Source: an uncultured Lachnospiraceae bacterium
Lineage (GTDB): Bacteria; Bacillota; Clostridia; Lachnospirales; Lachnospiraceae
Reading direction: 5' to 3'
NCBI GenBank assembly: GCA_910579735.1
Contig: CAJTUZ010000035.1
Span: 1-23,085 of the forward strand
Length of the DNA stretch: 23,085 nucleotides
Position numbers and translations under genes: made by a program
Part shown: positions 14,763-21,734 of the stretch, piece after piece
How positions within the stretch are numbered: position 1 is the stretch's first letter
Layout of the letters: each line of letters begins with the position of its first letter
Notes under the pieces: model-generated
The model's input: only the letters and a program-made list of their open reading frames with translations
Told to the model about the DNA's origin: nothing
The model's database searches: none

Positions 14763-15429
14763 TACGGCTCGCTTCGCTGCGGGTGAGTTTCCCGATATCA
14801 TACTCTACTTTCAGTTTATGCCTGTCTATGAATTTATATAACTGTTCTTTTTGCGGAATCGTAATAGGCGTCTCTCTTTTGGCATGATAGAGCAGATTTG
14901 CCGGTTCAAAATCGGCCTCATGCCCTGTTAAAAAAAGTTCCGTCAGTTTTCCGTATAGCGCGGAAGTTGCTTCTGCATCGGCTAATGCCCTGTGCGCATT
15001 ATGCGCGATTCCAAAATGTTTACACAAAAATGTGAGACTCCTGCTCTCTAAACCGCCCAGAAATTTTCGTGCGATCTTTAACGTATCGATCCCCTTCTTT
15101 TCAAAAGTCAGTCTCTGATTGACTGCCGCCTTTTTTACAAAAGAATAATCGAATAATACGCCGTGCCCAAGCAGAATATCTTCCCCGATAAAGTCAAGCA
15201 ATTCCGGCAGGACTTTCGTAATGTCCGGTGCGTCCGTAAGCTGGCTGTCACAGATGCCGGTCAGCTCCACGATTCTGGATGGCAGCATTCGTCCCGGATT
15301 GACCAGCGTTTCCATCCGCTCCGTAATCTCTCCGCTTCTTACTCTGACAGCGCCGATCTCGATAATCTTATCTTTTTTAGGATCCAGTCCTGTAGTCTCC
15401 AAGTCCAGACATACGTATGAATCAGTCAT
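14728..15429 (-). CDS. DEDDh 3'-5' exonuclease (DnaQ / PolIII epsilon-like)
   Basis: 233 residues. The exonuclease fold spans about 1-165 with all DEDDh motifs: Exo I D9 and E11 in CLDLETTGL, Exo II aspartate in LLGHGVLFDYSFV, and Exo III histidine and aspartate in AHRALADAEATSALYGKL. The remaining 65 residues form a short C-terminal extension (ITIPQKEQLYKFIDRHKLKVEYDIGKLTRSEASRIM), too short for a polymerase or helicase module. It is either a stand-alone proofreading/repair exonuclease or part of DNA end processing. It lies 35 bases downstream of nth and last in the radical SAM operon. GGAGA is upstream of the start. Its final codons overlap the convergent gene at 14154-14762 by 35 bases. 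Confidence 0.9.
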   Translation of the reverse strand: MTDSYVCLDLETTGLDPKKDKIIEIGAVRVRSGEITERMETLVNPGRMLPSRIVELTGICDSQLTDAPDITKVLPELLDFIGEDILLGHGVLFDYSFVKKAAVNQRLTFEKKGIDTLKIARKFLGGLESRSLTFLCKHFGIAHNAHRALADAEATSALYGKLTELFLTGHEADFEPANLLYHAKRETPITIPQKEQLYKFIDRHKLKVEYDIGKLTRSEASRIMTQLLAEYGR

Positions 15430-15464
15430 TGCCGTATCCGTTCTCCGTTTCTTTATGTTTCTGT

Positions 15465-16121
15465 TTATTCCTGCCCGCGCTTTTTATTCCGATGCCGCTT
15501 TTGGTAATCCGCACAATGCTCCTGTAAAAAACATTCTTCGCATTTCGGCGTAGGCGCTTTACAGATCTGCCGCCCAAGCGTAATGATCTGAATGTTCCAG
15601 AGGATCCAATGGTCTTTGGGCAGGGCTTTCATAAGCTCCATTTCCACTTTGACCGGATCGTCCTCTTTTGTAATACCGAGTTTCTTGGAGATCCGCTTCA
15701 CGTGGGTATCCACCACCACGCTTGGTTCGTTAAAAATATTTCCCCGTATGACGTTGGCCGTCTTTCGTCCTACCCCTGCCAAAGATGTCAGATCCTCTAT
15801 GGAACTTGGCACCTCTCCGCCGAATTTATCCCGTAAATCACGGCAGCATGCGATAATATTTTTGGCTTTATTATGATAAAAACCCGTAGAATGAATGTCC
15901 TGTTCCAGTTCTTTTAGATCCGCTCCGGCAAAATCATCGATGCTTGTATATTTGCGGAATAAATCCTGCGTCACAATATTGACCCTGGCATCCGTACACT
16001 GCGCGCTTAACATCGTGGCAATCAAAAGCTGCCATGCATTATCATGGTGCAGATAACAGATATGCTCTGTGCCGTAGCGCTCGTCCAGCAGATCTAAAAT
16101 CGCTTTTGTATGTTTCGTCAT
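15465..16121 (-). CDS. nth: Endonuclease III (DNA glycosylase / AP lyase)
   Basis: Base-excision repair enzyme that removes oxidised pyrimidines and cuts the abasic site. At 218 residues the key positions match the E. coli numbering exactly: helix-hairpin-helix LAGVGRKTANVI with catalytic K120, catalytic D138 in VVVDTHV, and the [4Fe-4S] cysteines C187-x6-C194-x2-C197-x5-C203. The ribosome binding site AAAAGGAG lies eight bases upstream. It follows the radical SAM gene by 19 bases and precedes the exonuclease by 35, so the three are very likely one operon. Confidence 0.98.
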   Translation of the reverse strand: MTKHTKAILDLLDERYGTEHICYLHHDNAWQLLIATMLSAQCTDARVNIVTQDLFRKYTSIDDFAGADLKELEQDIHSTGFYHNKAKNIIACCRDLRDKFGGEVPSSIEDLTSLAGVGRKTANVIRGNIFNEPSVVVDTHVKRISKKLGITKEDDPVKVEMELMKALPKDHWILWNIQIITLGRQICKAPTPKCEECFLQEHCADYQKRHRNKKRGQE

Positions 16122-16140
16122 TTGTCAGCTCCTTTTAACT

Positions 16141-17925
16141 TCATTCATCCGATATGATGAAATATCCCGCCTCATAAGTCAGTGCATTCCTGATCTGGTA
16201 ATCAAACACTACCATGACCGGTTCTGCCAGTCTGTGCATACGTTTCCTGATATCCGCCTCCCAGACAGGATAATCAAAAAGCTCTGCATGCGTCATTTTG
16301 GCAAGCTGCCTGCCGTCATAGGCCGCATAATCCGGCAGATACGTTCTGCATATTTCTTCTTTTAGATAAAAATCACGGATACGGGCCTTATACTTCGATA
16401 AATCTTTGGCAAATACCGGTCTGCTCTTACTATTTTCTCTCAAATATAAATCAAAAGTCAAGACCTGACGCAGCATTTCTTCCTCTTTTATCAGTCCTTT
16501 TTCATGATTATAATCAAGCAGCGCCTGATAACGGTAACTTCTTGACGGCGTAACAAGCAAATAGCCTTTTTCTCTATAAAAATCCGAAAGACACAGATAC
16601 ATGGTAAATGCATCCGGAAAAGCCGTCTGCAGAACCGGCAGCGTATAGGTGAACTGATTGCTGTTATAATACAGTTCCACCATTTCTTCTACCTGCTTTA
16701 ACAATAAGATCTCTTCATAAGAGATCCATTTACTTGACAGTACTTCATACGGCGGCTCCTGCGTATATCGGATATCATAAGTCTGTGCCTGCTCACATAA
16801 ATAAGATCCCTTTAACACCTTCAGAAATCCTAACTGCAGCTGCTGCGGCCTCATGTCATACACATAAAGGAACGAGCGGATAAAACTTTTATAATCCTCA
16901 AACGGAAGTCCGGCGATCAGATCCAGATGCACGTGAATATTTCCACGCTCAATGATACGTCTTACATTTTCCCGCAGCCTGTTCATATCGGTCGTGCGCC
17001 TGATCTCCCGCAGCGTCTCCGGGTTTGCCGTCTGTACGCCGATCTCCAACTGTACAAGACCGGGCCGCATGCCGGCGAGAATATTCATCTCTTCACTGGA
17101 AAGAATATCTGCCGCGATCTCAAAATGGAAATTAGTGATACCATTGTCATTTTCTGACAAGTACCGCCATATTTCCCGGGCATGCTCATGGCTGCAGTTA
17201 AACGTCCTGTCTATAAATTTAACCTGCTTCACCCGATTATCCAGAAAAAACTGCAGTTCCTTCTTGACAACGGCAAGATCCCGCAGCCGCACTTTTTTAT
17301 CGATGGAAGAAAGGCAGTAACTGCATCTGTAAGGGCATCCCCGGCTGCTTTCATAGTAAATGATCCTGCTTTCAAACCTGCCCAGATCATCATATAGAAA
17401 AGGCAGTCTTGAAATATCTGTCAGCGCCCTTTCTTTCGTGCGGTGAAATCCATCCCGTTTATATACGATACCGTTTATCTTATCCAAATCCTCCGGCCGG
17501 CCTTCTGCCCCGCTGTCCGTCTCTCCTTCCGCCCCGGCACAGTAATATGCCGCAAGCTCCCGAAACGTCGCTTCTCCTTCTCCGATCATGATCCCTGTCA
17601 CCATCGGGTATCTCTCCAGTATTTTCTCCGGGTCATAGGATACTTCCGGCCCGCCCAGCCATATGCACACGCCGGGCAGGACCTTAGGCAGTTCTGCAAG
17701 AAGAGACGTGATCACCTTCCAGTTCCAGATATAACAGGAAAATGCAATCACATCCGGTTTCTGCCTGTAAAGCTGTGCAAGAATTTCCTCCGTTCTGTTA
17801 TTGATCGTATATTCCACGATCTGAACATGCGGTTTTAAAGAATCCTCCACACAGGCAGACAGGCTGTATACGGCCGGATTGGAATGTATGTACTTTGCGT
17901 TTACGGCAGTTAATAAAATCTTCAT
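16141..17925 (-). CDS. B12-binding-domain radical SAM protein, DUF4080 type
   Basis: 594 residues. The N-terminal part (about 1-130) is a B12-binding-like Rossmann fold (ILLTAVNAKYIHSNPAVYSLSAC, WLGGPEVSYDP, GIMIGEGEATFREL), without a visible DxHxxG cobalamin motif. The radical SAM core follows, with the [4Fe-4S] motif C197-x3-C201-x2-C204 in RGCPYRCSYCLSS and an HLDLIAGLPFEDY strand. The C-terminal part (about 385-594) matches the DUF4080 kind. Members of this group act on unknown substrates; none of the known methylthiolation (MiaB/RimO) TRAM domains is present. It heads the operon with nth and the exonuclease and has its own promoter at 17946-17951. Its gene product needs anaerobic conditions, as expected in this organism. 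Confidence 0.92.
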   Translation of the reverse strand: MKILLTAVNAKYIHSNPAVYSLSACVEDSLKPHVQIVEYTINNRTEEILAQLYRQKPDVIAFSCYIWNWKVITSLLAELPKVLPGVCIWLGGPEVSYDPEKILERYPMVTGIMIGEGEATFRELAAYYCAGAEGETDSGAEGRPEDLDKINGIVYKRDGFHRTKERALTDISRLPFLYDDLGRFESRIIYYESSRGCPYRCSYCLSSIDKKVRLRDLAVVKKELQFFLDNRVKQVKFIDRTFNCSHEHAREIWRYLSENDNGITNFHFEIAADILSSEEMNILAGMRPGLVQLEIGVQTANPETLREIRRTTDMNRLRENVRRIIERGNIHVHLDLIAGLPFEDYKSFIRSFLYVYDMRPQQLQLGFLKVLKGSYLCEQAQTYDIRYTQEPPYEVLSSKWISYEEILLLKQVEEMVELYYNSNQFTYTLPVLQTAFPDAFTMYLCLSDFYREKGYLLVTPSRSYRYQALLDYNHEKGLIKEEEMLRQVLTFDLYLRENSKSRPVFAKDLSKYKARIRDFYLKEEICRTYLPDYAAYDGRQLAKMTHAELFDYPVWEADIRKRMHRLAEPVMVVFDYQIRNALTYEAGYFIISDE

Positions 17926-17945
17926 TCTAAAAATCCTTTCGCCCT

Positions 17946-17954
17946 ATTATAACA
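17946..17954 (-). promoter_or_regulatory. Extended -10 promoter of the radical SAM operon
   Basis: On the minus strand TGT-TATAAT is an extended -10 element with a perfect TATAAT. No good -35 hexamer is found 16-18 bases upstream (CAGATA). A promoter of this kind often needs an activator, and a tandem repeat lies 45-60 bases further upstream. Confidence 0.55.
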
Positions 17955-17988
17955 CACTTTATCCTTTTTATCTGTTTGATTCCGTTCA

Positions 17989-18010
17989 TTTGAGACTAAT
18001 TTGGGACTAA
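17989..18010. repeat. Two 11-bp tandem direct repeats upstream of the radical SAM operon
   Basis: TTTGAGACTAA (17989-17999) is followed directly by TTTGGGACTAA (18000-18010), with one mismatch. The period of 11 matches one DNA turn. Its place is about -50 to -71 of the radical SAM promoter, suitable for an activator such as an OmpR-type regulator (inference). Confidence 0.6.
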
Positions 18011-18062
18011 TACGTTTCTTCTCTTACCATTCTTTCTTTATTCATACTTTTTTGGCATCAAA

Positions 18063-18078
18063 TATTCTCTACAGAATA
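18063..18078. promoter_or_regulatory. Operator-like palindrome 1 (TATTC-N6-GAATA)
   Basis: A perfect inverted repeat whose outer bases extend to 18062-18079 (ATATTCT-ctac-AGAATAT). It is the first of three ATTC-N6-GAAT sites upstream of the XRE regulator; its centre is 75 bases from that of the second. Confidence 0.55.
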
Positions 18079-18137
18079 TGAAACATGCAAATTTTGCCAA
18101 AAAACTTACTAAAATTGCCATTTTCTTCGTAATTTCC

Positions 18138-18153
18138 TATTCAATAGTGAATA
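18138..18153. promoter_or_regulatory. Operator-like palindrome 2 (TATTC-N6-GAATA)
   Basis: TATTCA-atag-TGAATA, a perfect 6+6 inverted repeat that shares the same TATTC-N6-GAATA outline as the site at 18063-18078. It lies 17 bases after a TTGCCA (18115-18120), the right spacing to cover a -10 region. Confidence 0.6.
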
Positions 18154-18155
18154 AA

Positions 18156-18171
18156 GATTCCCTATCGAATA
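18156..18171. promoter_or_regulatory. Operator-like palindrome 3 (GATTC-N6-GAATA)
   Basis: Third ATTC-N6-GAAT site, with one outer mismatch. Its centre is 18 bases from that of the second site, almost two helical turns, which would favour cooperative binding of two dimers on one face of the DNA. Confidence 0.55.
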
Positions 18172-18173
18172 TC

Positions 18174-18188
18174 CCAATTAAAAATTGG
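18174..18188. promoter_or_regulatory. CCAATT-aaa-AATTGG palindrome
   Basis: A perfect 6+6 inverted repeat with a three-base centre, different in sequence from the ATTC-N6-GAAT sites. It lies 50 bases before the XRE start codon and may be a separate operator or a leader hairpin. Confidence 0.35.
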
Positions 18189-18237
18189 AATACTCTCCCG
18201 CGGAAAAAAGAATACAATAGAAGAAAGGATATTACGA

Positions 18238-18585
18238 ATGAAAACAAGAATCAAGGAATTACGATTAGAAAAAAAATTAACCCAAAAAGTTCTCGCGGAA
18301 TATCTCGGCGCCAATCAGACAATGCTCAGTAAGATCGAAACCGGGAACAGTATTCCAGACGCTTTATTGTTAATTGACCTGTCACGTTTTTTTCATGTCT
18401 CTACTGATTACATTCTTTACCTTTCAGAAGAGCGGACGAATGCGGATTCCCTGCTCGCAGATAATATGCACAATCTCAAAAAATATCAACGACTTATATC
18501 CTTATATCAGAAAATGAATAACGAACAACAGGGAGACTTTTATACGTTTCTCTCCAGCATGCTTGGTATATCCAGTGAAAGATAA
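18238..18585 (+). CDS. XRE/Cro-CI-family transcriptional regulator
   Basis: 115 residues with an N-terminal helix-turn-helix of the HTH_3 type (about 3-58): RIKELRLEKKLTQKVLAEYLG, then ANQTMLSKIETGNSIPDALLLIDLSRFFHVSTDYIL. The C-terminal half (about 65-115) is short, helical and polar, likely for dimer formation; there is no peptidase or sensor domain. AGAAAGGA lies upstream of the start. It stands alone on the plus strand, divergent from the radical SAM operon and convergent with galT. Three similar palindromes precede it, so autoregulation is the first guess, and the divergent radical SAM operon could be a second target. Its AT-rich codon use differs from its neighbours, which may point to transfer. 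Confidence 0.92.
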   Translation: MKTRIKELRLEKKLTQKVLAEYLGANQTMLSKIETGNSIPDALLLIDLSRFFHVSTDYILYLSEERTNADSLLADNMHNLKKYQRLISLYQKMNNEQQGDFYTFLSSMLGISSER

Positions 18586-18618
18586 TACCGATATATCATA
18601 CTGCCCATCTGCCTGTCC

Positions 18619-18657
18619 ACAGATATTTCGTATCTGTTTTACGTAATGAGATTACGT
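18619..18657 (+). terminator. Weak hairpins after the XRE gene
   Basis: ACAGATA-tttcg-TATCTGT (18619-18637) is followed by TTTT, and ACGTAAT-gag-ATTACGT (18641-18657) follows it. The first could be a weak intrinsic terminator for the XRE gene. Both stems are AT-rich, so they may act together with the stronger hairpin at 18665-18698. Confidence 0.4.
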
Positions 18658-18664
18658 GTCTGCA

Positions 18665-18698
18665 AAAACAGGGGCATCCGTTAGGAAACCCCTGTTTT
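18665..18698. terminator. Bidirectional terminator between the XRE gene and galT
   Basis: AAAACAGGGG (18665-18674) and CCCCTGTTTT (18689-18698) form a perfect 10-bp stem with a 14-base loop. The A and T ends of the stem give a U-tract in both directions. It lies 80 bases past the XRE stop and 57 bases past the galT stop, so it serves both convergent transcripts. Confidence 0.8.
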
Positions 18699-18754
18699 GT
18701 CTATTCTATGCTTTGTCTTATATCTTTTCAAACCCCATCTGCGGAAGTTTTCCA

Positions 18755-20260
18755 TTAACCGTTCAAAGAAGCCATAAAGCGGTCAAACGCCGCCTGCCCT
18801 TCTTCGGTCCGTTTATAGACGCCGGCATCTTCCAATACCTGCATAAAAACACCGCCGATCTCTTTATGCAGAATATCCATAATATTATCGCGGTTTACTT
18901 CCTCATATCCCGGCAGAAATTCATCAACCCAATCCGCATGTTTTTCAAGGACTTCGTCGCTTCGGATGTCTTTCCCTGTCAGAATCGCCTCCGCGAGCTG
19001 ATCCATCTCTGTTTTTAATCTGGCCGGCAATACTGCGAGTCCCATTACTTCGATCAGGCCGATATTTTCTTTCTTGATATGATGCAGTTTGGCATGCGGG
19101 TGATAAACGCCGAGCGGATGTTCCGCCGTCGTTATATTATTGCGCAGAACCAGATCCAGTTCAAATTTGTCTCCGCGCTTTCTGGCAATCGGTGTGATCG
19201 TATTATGCGGTTCTCCATCCGTCTGCGCCAGAACGAAAGCCGATTCGTCGCTATAGCCTCTCCACTGATCGAGAATCACATCTGCCAAAGCGATCAGGCG
19301 CTGCGGATCCTCTGCGGCAATACGGATAACCGACATCGGCCAGTTCACAATACCTGTCTCCACATCCTCAAATCCTTTTATCACAAACGTTCTCTCAACG
19401 CCTGCTTTTGCCATGGCAAATTCATAATGCCCGCCCTGAAAATGGTCGTGGCTCAAAATGGAGCCTCCCACGATCGGCAGGTCGGCATTGGAACCCACGA
19501 AATAATGCGGGAACTGCTTTACGAAATCAAACAGTTTGCAAAATGTATCATGTTCAATCTTCATCGGAATATGCTGTGAATTGAATACGATACAATGTTC
19601 ATTATAATAAACATACGGTGAATACTGAAATCCCCACCTGCTTCCATGAATGGTCACAGGGATCACCCTGTGATTCTGTCTGGCCGGATGATCGACTCTT
19701 CCCGCATATCCTTCATTTTCCATGCAGAGCAGGCATTTCGGATAACCGCTCTGCTTCGCGTTTTTGGCCGCAGCGATCGCTTTGGGATCCTTCTCCGGTT
19801 TGGACAGATTGATCGTAATATCCAGATCGCCGTATTTCGTGGGCGCCACCCACTTCTGGTCTTTCTTTATCCGATACCTTCTGATATAATCCGTATCCTG
19901 ACTTAATTTATAGAAATAATCCGTCGCCTCTGCCGGACTTTTTTCATACGCCGCTTCGAATTCGGCAATCACTTCACTCGGCCGCGGCACAAGCATGCTC
20001 ATGATCTTCGTGTCGAACAGATCTCTGTAAACAATACTGTTCTGCGTCATAATACCCTGTTCATAAGCGTAGTCCAGCATTTCGGAAAGTACCTGTTCCA
20101 GGTCTTCCTCCTTCATTGTGACATTCGTGTCGTCTTCTTCCAGCTCATCCAGCATAAACAATTCCAACAATCTGTTCGTTGTATAAATTGTATCGGCCTG
20201 TCGAATCAGTCCGGTCTGCAGTCCATATTGCACCAATTTTTTAATATTTTCCTGAATCAT
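18755..20260 (-). CDS. galT: UDP-glucose--hexose-1-phosphate uridylyltransferase, class II
   Basis: Leloir pathway enzyme: transfers UMP from UDP-glucose to galactose-1-phosphate, giving UDP-galactose and glucose-1-phosphate. At 501 residues it is the long class II form found in Firmicutes, not the short class I form. The active-site motif ILSHDHFQGGHYEFA is at about 266-280, in place of the class I HPH motif. Other class II hallmarks are YPKCLLCMENEGYAGR, GSRWGFQYSPYVYYNEHCIVF, PHNTITPIARKRG and GVYHPHAKLHHIKKENIGLIEVMGLAVLP. The start at 20260 has GAAGAAGGTG upstream and matches the usual MIxENIxxLVxYGL beginning; an ATG at 20308 is also in frame. It follows galK by 88 bases. No galE or mutarotase gene is in the window. 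Confidence 0.96.
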   Translation of the reverse strand: MIQENIKKLVQYGLQTGLIRQADTIYTTNRLLELFMLDELEEDDTNVTMKEEDLEQVLSEMLDYAYEQGIMTQNSIVYRDLFDTKIMSMLVPRPSEVIAEFEAAYEKSPAEATDYFYKLSQDTDYIRRYRIKKDQKWVAPTKYGDLDITINLSKPEKDPKAIAAAKNAKQSGYPKCLLCMENEGYAGRVDHPARQNHRVIPVTIHGSRWGFQYSPYVYYNEHCIVFNSQHIPMKIEHDTFCKLFDFVKQFPHYFVGSNADLPIVGGSILSHDHFQGGHYEFAMAKAGVERTFVIKGFEDVETGIVNWPMSVIRIAAEDPQRLIALADVILDQWRGYSDESAFVLAQTDGEPHNTITPIARKRGDKFELDLVLRNNITTAEHPLGVYHPHAKLHHIKKENIGLIEVMGLAVLPARLKTEMDQLAEAILTGKDIRSDEVLEKHADWVDEFLPGYEEVNRDNIMDILHKEIGGVFMQVLEDAGVYKRTEEGQAAFDRFMASLNG

Positions 20261-20348
20261 AATATGTGCACCTTCTTCGCTTATCTTATTTTTCACACGA
20301 TTAACCATGCCCGTCCCTCAGCCTGCAGGCTTTGGCTCTTTAAAGCTT

Positions 20349-21512
20349 TTATAGCTTACTCGGTCCATCGCCGATCTCCACCACATAGAAATCAGCCTGC
20401 TTACCGGTTTTCTCCTGATAAGCCGCTCCAATTTTTTCCTTAAATTCCTCTACGGCTTCGTCTTTTACGATACTGACCGTACAACCGCCGAATCCGCCGC
20501 CTGTAATACGGGAACCGACTACTCCCGGAATCTTCCAGGCCTCTTCCACAAGAATATCGATCTCCCCGCAGGAAACCTGATAATCGTCACGAAGAGACAC
20601 ATGAGATGCGTTCATCAATTCGCCGAAAAGTTTGATATCATTATTTTTCAGCGCTTCCACGGCACGGATCGTCCTCTGGTTTTCATATACCGCGTGTTTT
20701 GCCCTGCGCACCCTTACTTCATCTTTGATTGCGCTCTTATATTCTTCAAACTGCTCTTCCGACAGATCGCCCAGACCGCCTATACCGATGACCATCTGCA
20801 ATTCCTCTAATGCCTTTTCGCACTCGCTTCTTCTGACATTGTATTCGGAATCCACCAGCTGATGTTTTACCTTGCTGTTGGTTACGATAATCTTTGCCCC
20901 TTCCAGAACAAGCGGTGCATATTCGTAAGACAGATCCGCCGTATCCAGGAAAATCGCATTGTCCTTTTTTCCCATCGCAGAAGCAAACTGATCCATGATC
21001 CCGCAGTTCATACCGTTAAAATTGTTTTCGGAATACTGTCCGATCAGCGCAAGATCTACATTTGTCACATCAAATCCGAACAGATCCCGCAGTAGATATC
21101 CCGTCAGAACTTCTAACGAAGCAGACGAAGAAAGTCCGGAACCGTTCGGGATATTGCCGTTTAATACGATATCCAGTCCACCGGGCATCTTGAACCCTCT
21201 TTTTTCAAACGCCCACATAACGCCCTTGGGATAATTCGTCCATCCGGCTTCTTTCTCCGGCTTCAAATCCACGATAGAGGATTCGATCACTCCCAGATTT
21301 TCAAAATTCATGGAATAAAAACGCAGTTTGTCATCTTCTCTTTTTCTAGCCGCCGCGTAAGTTCCGATCGTCAGTGCACAGGGAAAAACATGGCCGCCGT
21401 TATAGTCCGTATGCTCGCCGATCATATTCACACGCCCCGGTGCAAAATATACGCTGACCCCCTCCGTATCCCCAAAAACTTCTGCAAACTTTTTTAAAAC
21501 TGTTTCTTTCAT
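20349..21512 (-). CDS. galK: Galactokinase
   Basis: GHMP-family kinase that phosphorylates galactose at C1 using ATP. At 387 residues it has the family length. The galactokinase signature GRVNMIGEHTDYNGG (about 30-44), the ATP-binding loop NGSGLSSSASLEV and the C-terminal motif ITGGGFGGCTVSIV are all intact. The catalytic aspartate lies in CGIMDQFASAMG. The start at 21512 has AAAGGAG eight bases upstream; a longer open frame would begin with TTG at 21554 and adds nothing of the fold. It is the first gene of the galKT operon, downstream of the AraC-type regulator. Confidence 0.97.
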   Translation of the reverse strand: MKETVLKKFAEVFGDTEGVSVYFAPGRVNMIGEHTDYNGGHVFPCALTIGTYAAARKREDDKLRFYSMNFENLGVIESSIVDLKPEKEAGWTNYPKGVMWAFEKRGFKMPGGLDIVLNGNIPNGSGLSSSASLEVLTGYLLRDLFGFDVTNVDLALIGQYSENNFNGMNCGIMDQFASAMGKKDNAIFLDTADLSYEYAPLVLEGAKIIVTNSKVKHQLVDSEYNVRRSECEKALEELQMVIGIGGLGDLSEEQFEEYKSAIKDEVRVRRAKHAVYENQRTIRAVEALKNNDIKLFGELMNASHVSLRDDYQVSCGEIDILVEEAWKIPGVVGSRITGGGFGGCTVSIVKDEAVEEFKEKIGAAYQEKTGKQADFYVVEIGDGPSKL

Positions 21513-21580
21513 ACCCTGGTCTCCTTTACCCATATGATCGACAGATACCGCCAAAACCCGGAAACTGCTTACGCATATCT

Positions 21581-21626
21581 ATCATATTGTTATACTATAT
21601 CCCCTGCAGAAATGTTCCCTTTCTGC
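21581..21626 (-). promoter_or_regulatory. galK promoter region with a 7+7 palindrome
   Basis: Possible -10 boxes on the minus strand are TATAGT (21594-21599) and TATGAT (21581-21586); neither has a good -35 hexamer. A palindrome GCAGAAA-N7-TTTCTGC (21606-21626) lies exactly over the -35 region of the first. This is the layout of a regulated operator. Whether the AraC-type protein or another regulator binds there is unknown. Confidence 0.45.
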
Positions 21627-21683
21627 TTTTCTTTTATTTGCGCACTCGGTTGTCTCTCTTTGATTAATAACTTTATCATATAT

Positions 21684-21720
21684 AAAAAAAGTCTCGTATA
21701 GAATATCCGTTTGTTCTATA
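21684..21720 (-). terminator. Possible weak terminator after the AraC-type gene
   Basis: TATAGAA/TTCTATA arms (21697-21703 and 21714-21720) give a 7-bp AT-rich stem; on the minus strand seven T residues follow after six bases. The low stem stability makes this a weak call; it could instead be a regulatory palindrome. Confidence 0.35.
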
Positions 21721-21734
21721 TATCTGTCAAAATG

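Larger units (their letters stand above)
17926..18237. other. AT-rich intergenic regulatory region between the radical SAM gene and the XRE gene
   Basis: No convincing gene in 312 bases. It is markedly AT-rich. It holds an extended -10 promoter for the radical SAM operon (17946-17954), an 11-bp tandem direct repeat (17989-18010), three ATTC-N6-GAAT palindromes (18063-18078, 18138-18153, 18156-18171) and a CCAATT-aaa-AATTGG palindrome (18174-18188). A short open frame beginning at 18078 has no ribosome binding site and runs into the XRE gene. Confidence 0.75.

Noticed and set aside
18078..18332. An 84-residue open frame upstream of and overlapping the XRE gene
   Set aside because: No ribosome binding site, AT-driven amino acid content, and its second half is a shifted reading of the XRE gene.
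18555..18698. Repeated inverted repeats as a CRISPR-like array or mobile element end
   Set aside because: The three repeats differ in sequence and lie between convergent genes, as expected for terminators.
21513..21554. A longer galactokinase starting with TTG
   Set aside because: The ATG at 21512 has an AAAGGAG at the right distance and fits the family length.
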